Program-made: the position numbers and the translations under genes
The notes under the pieces: model-generated
Database searches by the model: none
The model's input: only the letters and a program-made list of their open reading frames with translations
Told to the model about the DNA's origin: nothing
Assembly: GCF_947179165.1 (NCBI RefSeq)
Contig: NC_077240.1
Coordinates: 54,832,001 to 54,896,000, forward strand
Source of the DNA: Solanum dulcamara
Lineage: Eukaryota; Streptophyta; Magnoliopsida; Solanales; Solanaceae
Direction of reading: 5' to 3'
DNA length: 64,000 bases
Shown here: piece by piece, positions 22,926-34,988 of the stretch
Layout of the letters: every line of letters begins with the position of its first letter
Numbering within the stretch: position 1 is the stretch's first letter

Positions 22926-25119
22926 TGTAAGACCACAAAGAATGTGAGAGGTCCAAAACCAAGGAGCCAAGGATAAAATTTCAGAAAAGTTGTAGAAACT
23001 AGCACCAGGGCTGACCATGGAGGCCATCACAGGCCGTGGTATATATCACTGACTGTGGTGAGCAACTTTGGTAGAGATTCAGAGATTCAGACTGTAGGGG
23101 ACGAACCACGAAGGAGGACCATGGACCATAGTGAGCACCATAGGCCGTTAATCCCTCTGTGGTGAGCCCTCCCCAAACCCTCAGGATTTTCCCAAGGCAG
23201 GGACTACAGACCACCACCACGGATTGTGGAAGCCTCCACGGACAGTGGTGTGTCCTCGCGGTGGACATCCTACAAGTCCACCTGTAGGACCTACACCACG
23301 GCCATGTTTCACAGCCCATAATGCTCTTGATGGACCGTGAAGAGGTTCCGTAGTGAAAATTTAGAGACTACCCCTGCAGGCCCTTATTAAAATATTTTCT
23401 AAGTCCCTCACCATGGGACCCCACTGTGGACCGTGAAGGGTTCCCGTGAAGTACTTTCTGGACAGATTTTTAAAGGGGCATTCTAGTCTTTTCTTAAATT
23501 TTAATTTTAAATGATGTCATTTTGGAGGCTGAATCCTTCTATCTAAAGACTCTAAAACCTCTAAAACCCTCATTCTCTATACTTGGACTCTAAACACTTA
23601 ATTCCTCTATTCTCAAGCTCTCCCAAGAATCTCAAGGAAAAGGTTCGGTTTCACCTCAAGACATTCACGTCTCCTTTTCTCCCTCAAGTTTTCTTTGGGA
23701 TTTTTTCCCCTCAAGGCATGGGAGTTTCCATCCATGCGTGCTTCCACCCATGGAGCCCAGAAGTTCTTCTCAACTTGAGATTTCAATTCCAATGATTAAT
23801 ATTCATGGGTTTTTACACAATGACTCTAAATACGTAGATTATAATGTATTTTATGTTTATTTCCATATATTGATGTATATTGACTCTTGATTTTATCAAA
23901 TTGAATGATTTTATAAAGTGCTTATATGAAGGCTTGAAAAGTGTTTTAAGGAATATATGGTGAGTTATTTTAAGATGTTCTAAATTGATGCATTTTCAAC
24001 ACTCTCATGCATGCAAGTATTGTTTAAATACATTAGAGTGTTTTTATGAAATGAACCCGCCCAAATTCCTTATGTTAAAGTTAAGTTGGAAAGAAAGCTT
24101 GACTCCAAATGACCTATATGAAGCAAATTTCTATGTAATGGGGATCTTATGAAATGATTGATTTATGAAAGGGCTTCTTAGCCAAAGTAAGATTTCAATG
24201 TGAAAGGACAATTCACGCATTGAATCAAATGAAGGATTTTAATGAGCTATTCCACTAAATGATGTTTAAATGTTAAAGTTACATAATGCTTATGCTATTA
24301 TAATGTTTAAATGTTATTTCATGGGATTGACGTAGTATTAAATATATCATATATATGGGAACTCAACCTATGCGGTCCTTAAGTAAAGTCTCGTATTGCA
24401 TTAACTATGCCCCAATATAAGGGCCCTTGTCATCTATTTTGATAGTGGGTCCACGATTAGCCATTAAAGTTAACTTTAATGAAATGATTAAAGTTGACGG
24501 AGTTCTACCCGACAAGTAGTCTCCCCGTGCTAGCATAATGGATTATGTTGGATTTCATTTAATAGTTTGCAAGGTCTTAAATGTCGGTTACGGTTACTTA
24601 CCCACAAAATGAATGTTTTAAGGTAACATATAATATTTCTCATGCATGAATTCATTATTGCATATTTCTTAAATATATGACTTGATGTTCTTCATTATAG
24701 CATGCTCTCATACTTAGTATATTCAAAGTACTAACGCATATTTTTACTTACATGATATCACCATATAGGAATAGACATTGCTCCATACTCTCCTTCCCAT
24801 TGCTAAGTCGATCATTGAAGTCTATCACTTTTGGTGAGTTCTTATGTTTTGGAAAATACATGCCTAACCTATCTAGCTTATGTTATGTTTAGACATTTGA
24901 GTTTCATTTTGGTATTTTGACCTAATCTTGAGGTTGAGCTAGGAACATAGATGATATGTTGATTTGACTCTTATTGAATGTGAAGTCCAATTTTCCCTTA
25001 TGTTTCCGATTGTTGTTAATCACTACTGATGAGATTCTTAATGAATTCTAAGAGGCTTGGGTGAGGTACTTCTAGGTGCTTTATTCGTCATGTCATAACT
25101 AGACCCTAGGCATGGATCA
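22926..25119 (+). mobile_element. LTR of second gypsy family (F2), copy 1
   Basis: It starts TGTAAGACCAC and ends about GGATCA, with a tRNA-iMet site 9 nt later. It is unrelated in sequence to the long-LTR family. The first 500 bp carry repeated and inverted CCACGG/CCGTGG words. A pyrimidine-rich leader lies near 23570-23760. The 3' part has ACTATGCCCCAATATAAGGG and a stem-loop at 24714-24734. The 70-codon frame at 23583 is in the untranslated leader and has no recognisable domain. Confidence 0.72.
24714..24734 (+). promoter_or_regulatory. F2 LTR stem-loop TTAGTAT-N7-GTACTAA
   Basis: A 7-bp stem with one T-G wobble pair and loop ATTCAAA. It corresponds in position and shape to TCAGTAC/GTACTGA in the long-LTR family. 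Confidence 0.6.
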
Positions 25120-25128
25120 TGAAAAACT

Positions 25129-25140
25129 TAGTATCAGAGC
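25129..25140 (+). other. Primer-binding site of F2 copy 1
   Basis: TAGTATCAGAGC matches the tRNA-iMet site TGGTATCAGAGC at 11 of 12 bases and follows the LTR end. Confidence 0.75.
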
Positions 25141-25331
25141 GCCGGATTTTGAAATGGTCCTCAGAGTCCAACATACCATGTCAAATAGGGTCTTGTTCAT
25201 GGTTGTGAAGCTCGCCAGAACTATGAATAGGAGACTATGGGATATTTAGGAAAGTTTTCACTACTTTTAAATTCATGTCATGTCTTATTGTGCTTCTTCT
25301 AACTAATGGCCCATTTTGTGTTCTCTAAGTA

Positions 25332-25851
25332 ATGCCTCTACAAAGAGCACCTCCAAGAGCAAGGGTTGACGATGAGGACTAAGCTCTTCCGGTTCTCGAT
25401 GTCCCACATCATGAGGAAAAGGTAATCTATGCCCAGTTTCCCAATATCATTATGTTGTTATATTAAATTGTAGCCAACCAAGGGCATCAAGGTATACCTA
25501 CTACTCAAGCTCAAAATCCGCCCTCTAGGATTCGGGATTTCCAAAGGATGAATCCACTCGAGTTCAATAGTTTTAAAATAAATGAGGACCATATGGAGCT
25601 CTTCAGTGAGGTTTATCAGATTGTGGCTATCATGGGTGTTCTATCGAATGAGAAGTCCAAGCTACTGGCTTACCAACTCAAAGGCATGGTACGACTTTGG
25701 TATGAACAATGGGTTGTTGAAAGAGATGACGAAATGGGGCCGATAGGATGGGAAAAGTTCAAAGGTGCCTTCCTAGATCGCTTTTACCCATTGGAGATAA
25801 GGGAGGTCAAAATCCAAGGGTTCATCAACCTCCATCAAGGGAGTATGAGTG
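25332..25851 (+). pseudogene. F2 gag, 5' portion, truncated
   Basis: The start ATG (25332, MPLQRAPPRARVDDED) is followed by two in-frame stops, then an open stretch from 25548 with MNPLEFNSF, AYQLKGMVRLWYEQWV and WEKFKGAFLDRFYPLEIRE. These match the plant gypsy gag capsid motif. The reading frame ends where a TGTAACACCCC LTR-like sequence begins at 25852. The homologous gag at 43790-44900 continues past this point, confirming that copy 1 is interrupted. Confidence 0.82.
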
Positions 25852-26650
25852 TGTAACACCCCCTAAAAATATTGTATATGATGTTCTAATTCTTAATAAA
25901 AATGATATTACTTCTGTATTTTGGGCATAACTTTTAATAAGATGGTCCAAATTAGGTGATTCAAATTTCTGAATAACATTATTACTTACAAATTTTGTTA
26001 AGACCATAGTTTAAGTTTCAGAAGTTAAGTAGGTCAAATAAATTAATTATTGTAAGACATAGTGCTGTGATGAAATAAAGTATTTGTAGAAGAAGAATCA
26101 TATCTCACCTTAGGATGCTCCAAATTAGTTGATTCTTGAATGACATAAAAGTACAATTCTACATAAACAATTCATATAAAGACACTAAATCCTAATGAGG
26201 AAGTTATCATTTTCAAACGCAGCTCCAAAAATAGGTGTTCCATTAAAAAAAGGTTCATCTCACCAACCATTGAAAGATCTAGATAAATTTAACATCACCC
26301 ATGACATCAATAGTCCTCCATTTGACATCACCCATGACATCACAATCTTCTATTAAATTTTTAGATTTTTTCTTTATAATTATTTTAATTATTGTTAGGT
26401 CTCTCCTTCACACCTATAAATATCTACCTTATTTCATCATTTTGTTCATCAAGCTTTCTCAAGAAAATATTCTCTCTATACACTCCTTTACTCATTCCCA
26501 AAATATAGTTCTAGTTCTTAGTAGTATAGAAATACTATTCCGGTGAATCATATACTCTGGGTAGTACACAAAACTCTCCAGCAAGAAGAAAATGCTAGGA
26601 TTCAAGAGTGTTTATTAAGTCCTTCAATTGAGGTGGGATTTGGTAAGAGA
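25852..26650 (+). mobile_element. Unassigned LTR-like fragment starting TGTAACACCCCC
   Basis: A TG start and TGTAACACCCC opening, AT-rich body, a TATA-like CTATAAATATC near 26407, then a short purine/pyrimidine leader resemble a compact LTR of a third type. A direct repeat of GACATCACCCATGACATCA occurs at about 26283-26345. No CA terminus or primer-binding site can be fixed. Around 26650 the sequence becomes F2 LTR. The 81-codon frame at 26301 is not convincing. Confidence 0.45.
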
Positions 26651-26822
26651 ATCTTAGTAGCAACCCCTTATCTCATTAACTATGTGCCAATATAAGTGCC
26701 CTTGTAGGCTCAAGCTAATGGATCCATAAAAGCCCTAAAAGTTAAAGTTACAGAAATGAATAAAGTTGACTGAGTTCTACCCGGCAAGTAGTCTCCCCAG
26801 CCAATATAGGGGGTTATGTTGG
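26651..26822 (+). mobile_element. F2 LTR copy 2, left piece
   Basis: ACTATGTGCCAATATAAG through GTAGTCTCCCC to GGGTTATGTTGG is collinear with 24395-24552 of F2 copy 1. It is interrupted by element X and resumes at 42976. The upstream 1.4 kb of this LTR is missing. Confidence 0.78.
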
Positions 26823-27062
26823 TGTTATACCCCATACTTTTGTACCTTTGAAGGTTTTTAAGCTTCTTAAGTTTCTTGATAGGCTCTTAAGTTTTTTGAA
26901 AGGTTCTTAAGCTTCTTAGAAGTCACCATGTGAGCCGGATAATCTATAACGCTACGAAACAACTCTAAGGAAGGAAGAATGTGACACCCCATAGTAGGGA
27001 AGATTGGAAATATAGATATAAGAATCTGGAAGAAGTTAGAGGTCAAGTAATGAGTCGTAGGA
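26823..27062 (+). mobile_element. 5' LTR of element X, only the first 240 bp
   Basis: It starts TGTTATACCCCATAC after GTTGG and matches the first 240 bp of X's 3' LTR (30234-30273 plus 33166 onward). At GAGTCGTAGG it jumps directly into the internal leader (AGGAGGCTACAGGACATTTAGG). More than 3 kb of LTR and the primer-binding site are deleted. The matching target copy at the far end is TTTGG (42976-42980), one base different. Confidence 0.8.
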
Positions 27063-29311
27063 AAATAGGAGGCTACAGGACATTTAGGATGTTACCTTTC
27101 TTTCATATCTAAGTTCGTGCGGTAGATCTGAGTCATAGGAAAACTCCTTATATTAACCTTGAATGTTAAAAGAAGGATGAAAACAACGGAGGGAAGTGAC
27201 TGACGATATTGGTCACAAGGCACGCAGGTAAGCAAAGGCACAAAAGATATCTGTTGGGTAAGGTATTGAAGTAGAACTTAAATGTAAAGTTGTAATTTGA
27301 AAGGAAGAGTAGACAGGAAAGTGTAACATGGGAAGTTCTAGTGGACGTACGAGGTAAGTCCATTTTCATACTGTTGATTGTGGGTAACCTGTGTGGCTAC
27401 GATATGATTTGATATGATACATATATATGTATCTTTATACATATTGGCCCTGTGAGGCACTGTTGGTATGTTCTGCATGTAGGTTTGAGATAGTAAGAAA
27501 TATAGAGAAAAATTTGCCCAAATTTTCCTAGAAATAAAAAGAGAATGAGATACAAGGCTATAGTATGTCTTGAAGGGTCGTTACCACAATAATGATGAGA
27601 TTTGGCTAAACCACGAATATGACTGACCTCGAGAAATAAATTAATTGTTGAATTGATGGCAATAGAAACTAGGAGATCCATACTGATATGGTAAACCAAA
27701 ATTGGAAAAGACTCATGATCCTAGGGAGATGATTTAGAGAAGACTGGTAGTTCTGGATAGAACGATATATTAAGGCACCGACGAAATTGATACACAAGGA
27801 TAAACTGTGATGATCTATATTTAAAAGGAGTAACAGTATGATTAAGAGAAGAGTGCAAGGCAAATAGAATTATGACGGATATGAAGTATTAATAAGACAG
27901 CTTGGGAGATATTAAGGATAAGACTAACTAAGAAGGGTAAGTAACCCATAGTAAGTATCGTGAAAAAGGTTAAGAAGTGTTATACTATGGGGTGGAATAC
28001 GAACAGGATATGATGCGAATATAACGAGAATCGTTATGAAAATAAGTAAAGCCTAGTGAGAAAGTGGCTAGTGATAGGATGTGTTATGTGTAATAAGAAT
28101 ATAAGGGTAGGTGTGAAACAGAAAAGTGATCTAGGGAACAAATAAGAAAGACTTATCAAGTTCCGTAGGGAAAGTTACGAATGAAGATTATGCGATAACG
28201 GAAATGATAGCGAGCACAAGAAAAGAAAGAGTAACTGAAAGGAGTAAGCAAGAAGAAAGTGAGATGACAGTGTAACAATAGGTCAGGACATGTGTAGCCG
28301 AAGATACGAATGCTAAAGTGATGGAACTACGAAAGACCAAGCTATAGAAGGATGAGCAATGAGATAGGATGGGTGTTACGGAATGTTTGGTATGATATGA
28401 ATAAAGATGGATGGACAGAATACATTTTGGAAATGAGAAAAAGGATTATGTGGAAGTAATGTATTCCGAATAATACAGAGGTAGTACAAGATCCCTCTTG
28501 TGTGGAATAAAAGATAGACACAGACAGGATAAATGATAAGAGAAATCTACGGAATCACCCAAGATAGATATGATTAAATGAATACAAATACAAAACAAAA
28601 GGGGAACGTACAATATGAACTTAAAAGTGCAATACGACTACATGGCTATAAGGTAAGGTCCTGATTGAGGCGAACTTGGTATGTTGTTGAGAAAATTAAA
28701 AGACGGTGTTGGGTAGACAGTAAGGGCAAGGGGTATAAGGTATAAAGGGGTCGTGTGTGCAGATAACATTGCCCCGACAATAGTGGAATCCTTAAGAGAA
28801 AAAGACGGTAAACTTAAGGAATAAATGGTGCAATATACATGCATCCGAAGAAACAAAGGATATAGGTTGCGATAAAGCTACTCCTGCAAGAGAACATTAG
28901 ACAATTATCGTCGGAATACAAGTATTGCCTAATTGAAATTAGAACGACTAAAAGTGCTAATTAACTTTTGATAAAGATAAGAGGAGTGTGGCCTTGGATG
29001 AGTTGTTCCATGGGTCACATTACACAAGTACAGATTACTAGATGATATTTCTCACTATATATGGAAAGGTTCTCGTCGCTTCGTGACTTAGTTAAGGTTT
29101 CATACATATAGAATTAAGTTATAAAGGATGAAGAAAGAGATGGACATGATACAGTACCAAGTGGATTGGGAAAAGAGATTGGATGAGTTTTGAGATTAGA
29201 CAAAGGTGTAAGTACCCCTCCCCCTTAAGGGGGGAAGCGGGTGAGAAGAATGTAAGGTCAAGATGGAAACAATGGATACTACAATATAGCAGACATGAAT
29301 GTTTAAACTTC

Positions 29312-29672
29312 AAGAAGATCCCATGCTGAAGCAAGTTAGAAGGGCTGAAAGCCAACAATAATAGGATAGAAGTAAAAATAGTACTTAAGGCGGTGTCAAG
29401 AAGTTTTTGGCAAAACCCTGCACGACATAATGTTAGAAGATAGGTGTGTATAAAAAAGAAAGGGTATGACTAGGGAAGGGTATTAAATAACTCAAGAGAT
29501 CCCGTGCTGAAGCAAGTTAGAATGGCTGAAAGCCAACAATAATGGGATAGAAGTCAGAATGGTATTTAAGGCAGTGTCAAGAAGTTTTTGGCAAAACCCT
29601 GCACGACATAACGTTAGAATATGGGTGTGTATAAAAAAGAAAGGGTACAACTAGGGAAGATTATCGAATAAC
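29312..29672 (+). repeat. 181-bp tandem duplication in element X
   Basis: Two copies with period 181 bp (29320 aligns with 29501) differ at a dozen or so sites. Both carry GAAGTTTTTGGCAAAACCC and GTGTGTATAAAAAAGAAAGG. A short third start (ACTCAATAGATC) follows at 29671. Confidence 0.88.
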
Positions 29673-30044
29673 TCAATAGATCATGTGAAGGATAACGATA
29701 CCATGCGGGGTCGAAAGCCAAAAGGTTGGCTATAGCGTTGGTCACAAATGATGCTGCGATGGATAAATAACCAAGAAATAGGGTCAGCAAGCCTCCTATG
29801 ATAGGAAGTGAGAAGAGCAAGGAGTGAATAAAAGAAAAGAAAGAAGTATGATAAGATGGGACAAATGAGTTTCAATGTGAATGAGATAGATGAAGCAGAA
29901 TGAACCCAGAGATGAAAAGACTACGTCTACCTCATACAAGTTGTATCGGCAGGGTTATGCATTCTATGAATATGTATGTGTTATGTATAGGTCCAAGTCA
30001 GTAAGTACGTGGTAAAAAGAAAAAGGTTCAATAAGGACAATTCA

Positions 30045-30131
30045 GTTATAATATTTTGGATACGTTACAGAGAGGTGGAGAAGAGATATCTGTACTTGTT
30101 CCCTATATACAAAGGTAGTCTAAACTCCTAA
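30045..30131 (+). pseudogene. Pol C-terminal scrap of element X
   Basis: The frame gives VIIFWIRYREVEKRYLYLF and continues PIYKGSLNS to a stop at 30129. It parallels VKVLWRN...WEVEKDMKHKCPYLF in D at the same distance from the polypurine tract. It is the end of a gypsy polyprotein, with most of the domain deleted. Confidence 0.6.
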
Positions 30132-30197
30132 AAGGATTGGAAGACAACGGTTATAGATAACTCCCGAAAACCCTCGTAAAACCCTATAAGAAGAGTT

Positions 30198-30233
30198 AAC
30201 ATTTGAGGACGAATGTTCTAAAGGAGGGAAGAA
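30198..30233 (+). other. Inverted repeat and polypurine tract of element X
   Basis: AACATTTG (30198-30205) pairs with CGAATGTT (30210-30217), with one T-G wobble replacing the C-G pair of A and D. The polypurine tract AAAGGAGGGAAGAA ends at 30233. Confidence 0.8.
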
Positions 30234-30273
30234 TGTTATACCCCATACTTTTGTACCTTGGAAGGTTCTTAAG
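30234..30273 (+). mobile_element. 3' LTR of X, segment 1
   Basis: TGTTATACCCCATACTTTTG directly after the polypurine tract. Cut after TTAAG by solo LTR S2. Confidence 0.8.
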
Positions 30274-31460
30274 TATTACACCCCACACTCTTGAGCTTGG
30301 AATGTTGCTTAAGTTACTTAGAAGTTATCATGTGAGCCGCCTAAGCTACGACACTATCAAATAACTCTAAAAAGGGAGAATGTGATACCCCATAGTAGGG
30401 AAGGTTTGAAATAGGGTCAAGAGAAGTCAGAAGGAGTTGGAGGCCAAGTAATGAGTCGTAGGACTCGATTTACCTATGTAAGCTACTAAATTAGAAGTCT
30501 TACATACTTAGGCTATTGGAATACGTACCAAGCTTATGTAGCATGGATTACATAGGCTCCTAAAATAAGATGAGATTACGAACCCACGAGGAAGGGGAAA
30601 AGATAACACATGGTAGCCAATGGAGGAGTGACATGTGGAAGCACCTCAAGCAAGAAGGTGACCTACCTATTTAGGGTCAAGTAGACGACACACTGCTTGG
30701 GGGAGGTGGGCCCCACTACCATGTGGTAGCCTCTCCTTGCTTGCATAGTTACGGTGGCCCAATAGGGGCTGGACACGTGTCCCCTTTAGGGGCTGATGCA
30801 TGTCACCTCCTAGGACCACCAATATACATGTATATCATGACTTAGATTCAGTTTATACTCCAAAATTTCAGCAGCAAATTAAGGAAAACAAACCCTAAAG
30901 TTGAGAGAAAATAGTGACGGCTTGGAGGAAAAATATGGTAAGTCCCGATTTCATTCCATAAATTAATTATCTAGCATATACCATAATTCTATGGAGGTAT
31001 TAGTAGTATAGAATCATGGCTAGAGAAGTTTAAAGCGCGCTAGAGAAGTTCTGAGGTGCAATTTTGGTGAATTTTGACCAATTTCGGGTAAGGTAAGGTT
31101 TTCCCTTATAATTTGAAGTTTATGGTGTTGTTATAGGGTGTAATACACCCCTTTTAGGCTGATTTAAGTTTAATAAAAATCGTGGAAATGCTCGACGTCC
31201 GAAATAAACTAAATTAGAATGGTTATAGTTAAATTGTAGTCGAATGAGGCGTTATGCATGTGGGGGATGCTGCTGGTCGTGTGGTTGTGTCTTTCAGGGC
31301 CTAAGAGTGTTCTAAAGGAGTTGGGAGAGCTGCTGGTTTCATCCACACGACCCCCCGCTTCGTATGATTAAAGGTTTTGCAAAATGGAAACTAGAAACCT
31401 TATTTTGGTATCATAGTTTTGAGCGAGTCGTTTGGAGTTTATATTGTATAATGTTTCCAT

Positions 31461-31461
31461 T

Positions 31462-31522
<61 letters not shown>
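31461..31522. repeat. (AT)n microsatellite in S2
   Basis: About 60 bp of nearly pure AT. Confidence 0.95.
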
Positions 31523-31526
<4 letters not shown>

Positions 31527-32789
31527 TGATGGTTATTTTTTTTGATGTATGTATTAAGGATGTAATTGGGAATTCGGATAGGACACATTATAGAGGAGGT
31601 GCTGTCCGATTTCCATTAACTCTTTAACTAGTTAAAGAACTAGTCGAGAAGACGAGCGAGGAAATGAATTCTGTGAATACTCATAGGTAGTGTAAGACGC
31701 TGAAAATTCTAAGGATGTTGATACTTATATTTGTTTCATATTACTTAGGTTCAAAATACGATGAGACGAACGGGATAAAGAGTAACCCATAAAGAGGTAT
31801 GTAAAGCCTATTCTTTCTTTTCCTTTGGCATGTATTAGAGGTAAGTTAAAGGTAACACGATCTCTGAAGTAATTGCTTTCTTAAGCGTCTCTTATTCCCT
31901 TCTGGATGTTGAACTCTCATGGTATTGAACTACTTTCCTTAACCTTTCTATATGTTAAGGAAGTGACGAATGTACAGATTATATGACAACAAGTGCTTCT
32001 AAGTTCATAAGTGGTTAGCATTACTTTAGTACATACCTAGGACCCCTGAGATTCTGGTTACTATAGCCCCTAATGGCGTTTAGAAGGCACTTGACAGGAC
32101 TACAATACTACTTGGGTCCTTAGACGATAGCTCAATCTTCTTATACAGTCGAGTCTCTGACAATGATTTAATTTGTATATGGTTACTCACTACTCTACTC
32201 GTGTATACTGTAACACTTCTTCTCCGAGTCCCGGGCCGATTATCAAATTCATGCTCAATTCCACTACATTGTCCACCACCCCTCACTAAAAGGCCGGTTT
32301 ACGTATGTATATATATGATGATGTATTATAACAAAGTGGTGATGGCACGGGGCCTATGATGGTTTTACAGGTGTGATTCACCGGACCCCTGAAAGGGACG
32401 GCTATATGGTATAATTTGAGCATGCATGTTTTTATAAATCATAGAGTATAGGTACAGATACCTTATATGACATTTTATCCCATGTTTCTGTATTTCTGAT
32501 AGGCTTCCGATTATGCCATGTTATACTTTACATACTCAGTACATATGTCATACTGACCCCCTTTCTTCGGGGGGCTGCATTCATGCCCGTAGGTACAGAT
32601 ACATAGCTTGGGGATCTATCAGCATAGGAGTCCCACTTAGCGGTCTAGAGGTGCTCCATTATGCTGGAGCCAAATTTTGGGTACTAAACCTTTATGTCTA
32701 TATTCATTTTGTGTACGGGTACGGCGGAGGCCCTATCCCGCCTTATGTTACTATTGTTTTTACTCTTAGAGGTTTGTGGATAGTTACGT

Positions 32790-32921
32790 GGGGTGTATAT
32801 GGGCTGTGTATGAGATGTTTATGGATTGTATATGAGACATATATGGGCTGTATATAAGACGTGTATGGACTATATATGAGACGTATATAAGTTGTATATG
32901 AGCCATGTATGGATTGTGTAA
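32790..32921 (+). repeat. 22-bp tandem repeat in S2
   Basis: Five to six units of 22 bp, consensus GAGACGTATATGGGCTGTATAT-like, with phase points at 32812, 32834, 32856, 32878 and 32900. They are absent at this place in the other LTRs, so the expansion is specific to this copy. Confidence 0.82.
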
Positions 32922-33160
32922 ATGTATATGTACAACTGTATTTTGGGGCGTTCCCTTGTCGTGAAAACCTTGTCGGCTCATAGGTACACTTGGTATAGGA
33001 CGACCCCATATGTTCTGATAGCCTCACCGGCTTATGTGTTTTCTTACCTGTCGTTACATTATAAGTCAATAAGGAGACAAAATTACTTATGAGTGGCAGG
33101 TGTACATATGATTGTCTAGTTCGGGCTCCCGTCATGGCCTACGAGGTTGGGTCGTGACAT

Positions 33161-34988
33161 TAAGCTTCTTAAACTTCTTAAGTTTCTTGATAGGATAGTA
33201 AGTTTCTTGAAAGATTCTTAAGTTTCTTAGAAGTCACCATGTGAGCCGGATAATCTATAACTCTACCAAACAACACTAAGAAAGGGAGAATGTGACACCC
33301 CATAGTAGGGAAGATTGGAAATATGGATATAAGAATTCGGAAGAAGTTGGAGGCCAAGTAATGACTCGTAGGACTCGACTTATGTACGTAAGCTACCAAC
33401 TTGAAAATCTTACATTCTTAAGCTACTTGAGTTCATACCAAGCTTACGTAGCAAGGATTGCATAAGTTCGTAAAGTAAGACGAGATTACGAACCCACGAG
33501 GAGGAAAAGAATGTGACACATGGAAGAAAGAGGGAGTGCCCAATGGCAGCATTTGGAAGTTCCATGTGGCAGCAGCTGAAGCAAGCAGGTGGGCCCCCAC
33601 ATGCCACGTGGCAGCCCCTAAGTGGAGGAGGTGATGCGTTGTCCCACTAAGGGCTTGACAAGTGTCACCACTTAGGGGATGACATGTGTCACCCCCTAAG
33701 GTGTCCTATATATATATGTTTGATGAATTTTAATTCATCCTTATCCTTTAAGTTTCATCCTTATCAAAAAAAAATTCAAGAAAAGAAAAGAAGAGAAACT
33801 TGAAGCTAAAGAGAGAGAGCACTACGGTTTTGGAGGAGAAAAAGGTAAGCTCTCCGATTTCATTTTGTGAATTAATTATATAGGGTATAAAACGAAGGTA
33901 TGAGAGTGTTAGTAATATAAATTTATTGCTTGGAGTAGCACCAAATGGACAGCAAACAGCCACAAAGTTTTAGCTGCGCTAGAAGAGCTTCCAAGGCGAG
34001 TTCTGGCAAGTTTCGCACAAGGTAAGGTTTTCCATTTAAATTGGAGTTTATGATGTTTCTATGAGGTATATTAAATGTCTTAAATAAGGTTGGAAGAGGA
34101 AAAATTGCATAAGGATGCTTGACGTTAGAAACGAACTAAATTGAAGTCGTTAAAGTTAAATCGAAGTCCAGTAGTGTGTTGTGATTGTGGTTCTGCAGTT
34201 GCAGATGGTTTGATTGCATATTTCAGGTCTGCAAAGTGTTCTAGTAAGGGTGTGGGTTCTTCTTCTTTCAGATACACGACCCTCCATTTTATATGGTTAA
34301 AAGTTTTACGAAACAAAGGTTAAAAACTCTATTTTGGTATCGTAGTTTTGGGCGAGTTGGTTGGAGTTTATATTGTATAATATTGAAGTAATTTTACTTG
34401 TATATATGCTGCTGGTTGGATGTGGTAATTAAGGATGTAATTGGAAGTTTGGATAGGGCAAGTTATAAGGGAGATGCTGCCCGATTTCCGGTAACTTCGG
34501 AACTAGTAATAAACGAGTCGAGGGAAATGGATAAGGAAACGACTCCTATGGATACTTGGTTGTAGAGTTGGAAATTGGATAGTGAAAGGCTATTAACCTT
34601 AGTATTGCTCTCATGTTGAATAGGTTCAAAAGACGATGAGGCAAACATGGTTAAGAGTAATCCATAAGAGGTATGTGAAGCTACCTTTTTTCTCTTGTCA
34701 TGTTTTGAGATAAGTATTACATGATGTAAGTTTTGGGGGTTATCCCATCCATAAAGCTCCGAGCAAGATTTATGACTCTTATCTACTTCCTAATGTTAGA
34801 ACTTCCATAATAGGGGAGCTATGGCTCTTAAGCCTCTATCTTCCTTTGTTTGGCATTGTCTTTATGAAACAAATATATGATTTTTATATGCTTCCAAGTA
34901 AGTTCCTATTCTTAGAGCCACTTGGATGGCCAATGTTTTAGATTTCCAGAGGTTCTATTTTGATGCAATCCATAGTAACATTCAAAAG
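33161..34988 (+). mobile_element. 3' LTR of X, segment 2
   Basis: It resumes after S2 with CTTCTTAAACTTCTTAAG and runs through U3, TATA (CCTATATATATATG near 33707), a donor-like AAAGGTAAGC near 33842 and the mid-LTR. It ends at AAAAG (34984-34988) before S3. Confidence 0.82.

Larger units (their letters stand above)
27063..30233 (+). mobile_element. Internal region of element X (non-coding)
   Basis: 3,171 bp collinear with the start and end of D's internal region but without gag, protease or RT. It contains an 181-bp tandem duplication and a 28-codon pol C-terminal scrap, and ends in inverted repeat plus polypurine tract. No 5S segment is found: AGAGATGGACATGAT near 29139 aligns with the 5' edge of D's 5S segment and AGGAAGTGAGAAGAG near 29801 with its 3' edge. 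Confidence 0.78.
30274..33160 (+). mobile_element. Solo LTR S2 (2,887 bp)
   Basis: It starts TATTACACCCC (TG decayed to TA) and ends GGTCGTGACA, flanked by TTAAG at 30269-30273 and 33161-33165, with the X LTR resuming afterwards. It includes CACGTG-type U3 motifs, a donor-like ATGGTAAGT near 30937, a long (AT)n tract (31461-31522), the stem-loop at 32536-32556 and a 22-bp tandem repeat near its end. A 114-codon frame at 32513 is carried by that repeat and is not a gene. Confidence 0.87.

Noticed and set aside
23000..23480. Repeated CCACGG/CCGTGG words as a CRISPR-like or satellite array
   Set aside because: Spacing is irregular and the words lie within an F2 LTR; there are no uniform repeats or spacers.
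28500..29900. Possible host gene in the long stretch between LTR parts of X
   Set aside because: The sequence is collinear with the internal regions of A and D at both ends, is dense in stops in all frames, and shows no exon-like open stretch with a recognisable domain.
32743..33135. 130-codon minus-strand frame
   Set aside because: It is made by the 22-bp tandem repeat plus the LTR end, on the antisense strand of S2, with repetitive SYT/YIRLIYS peptides.
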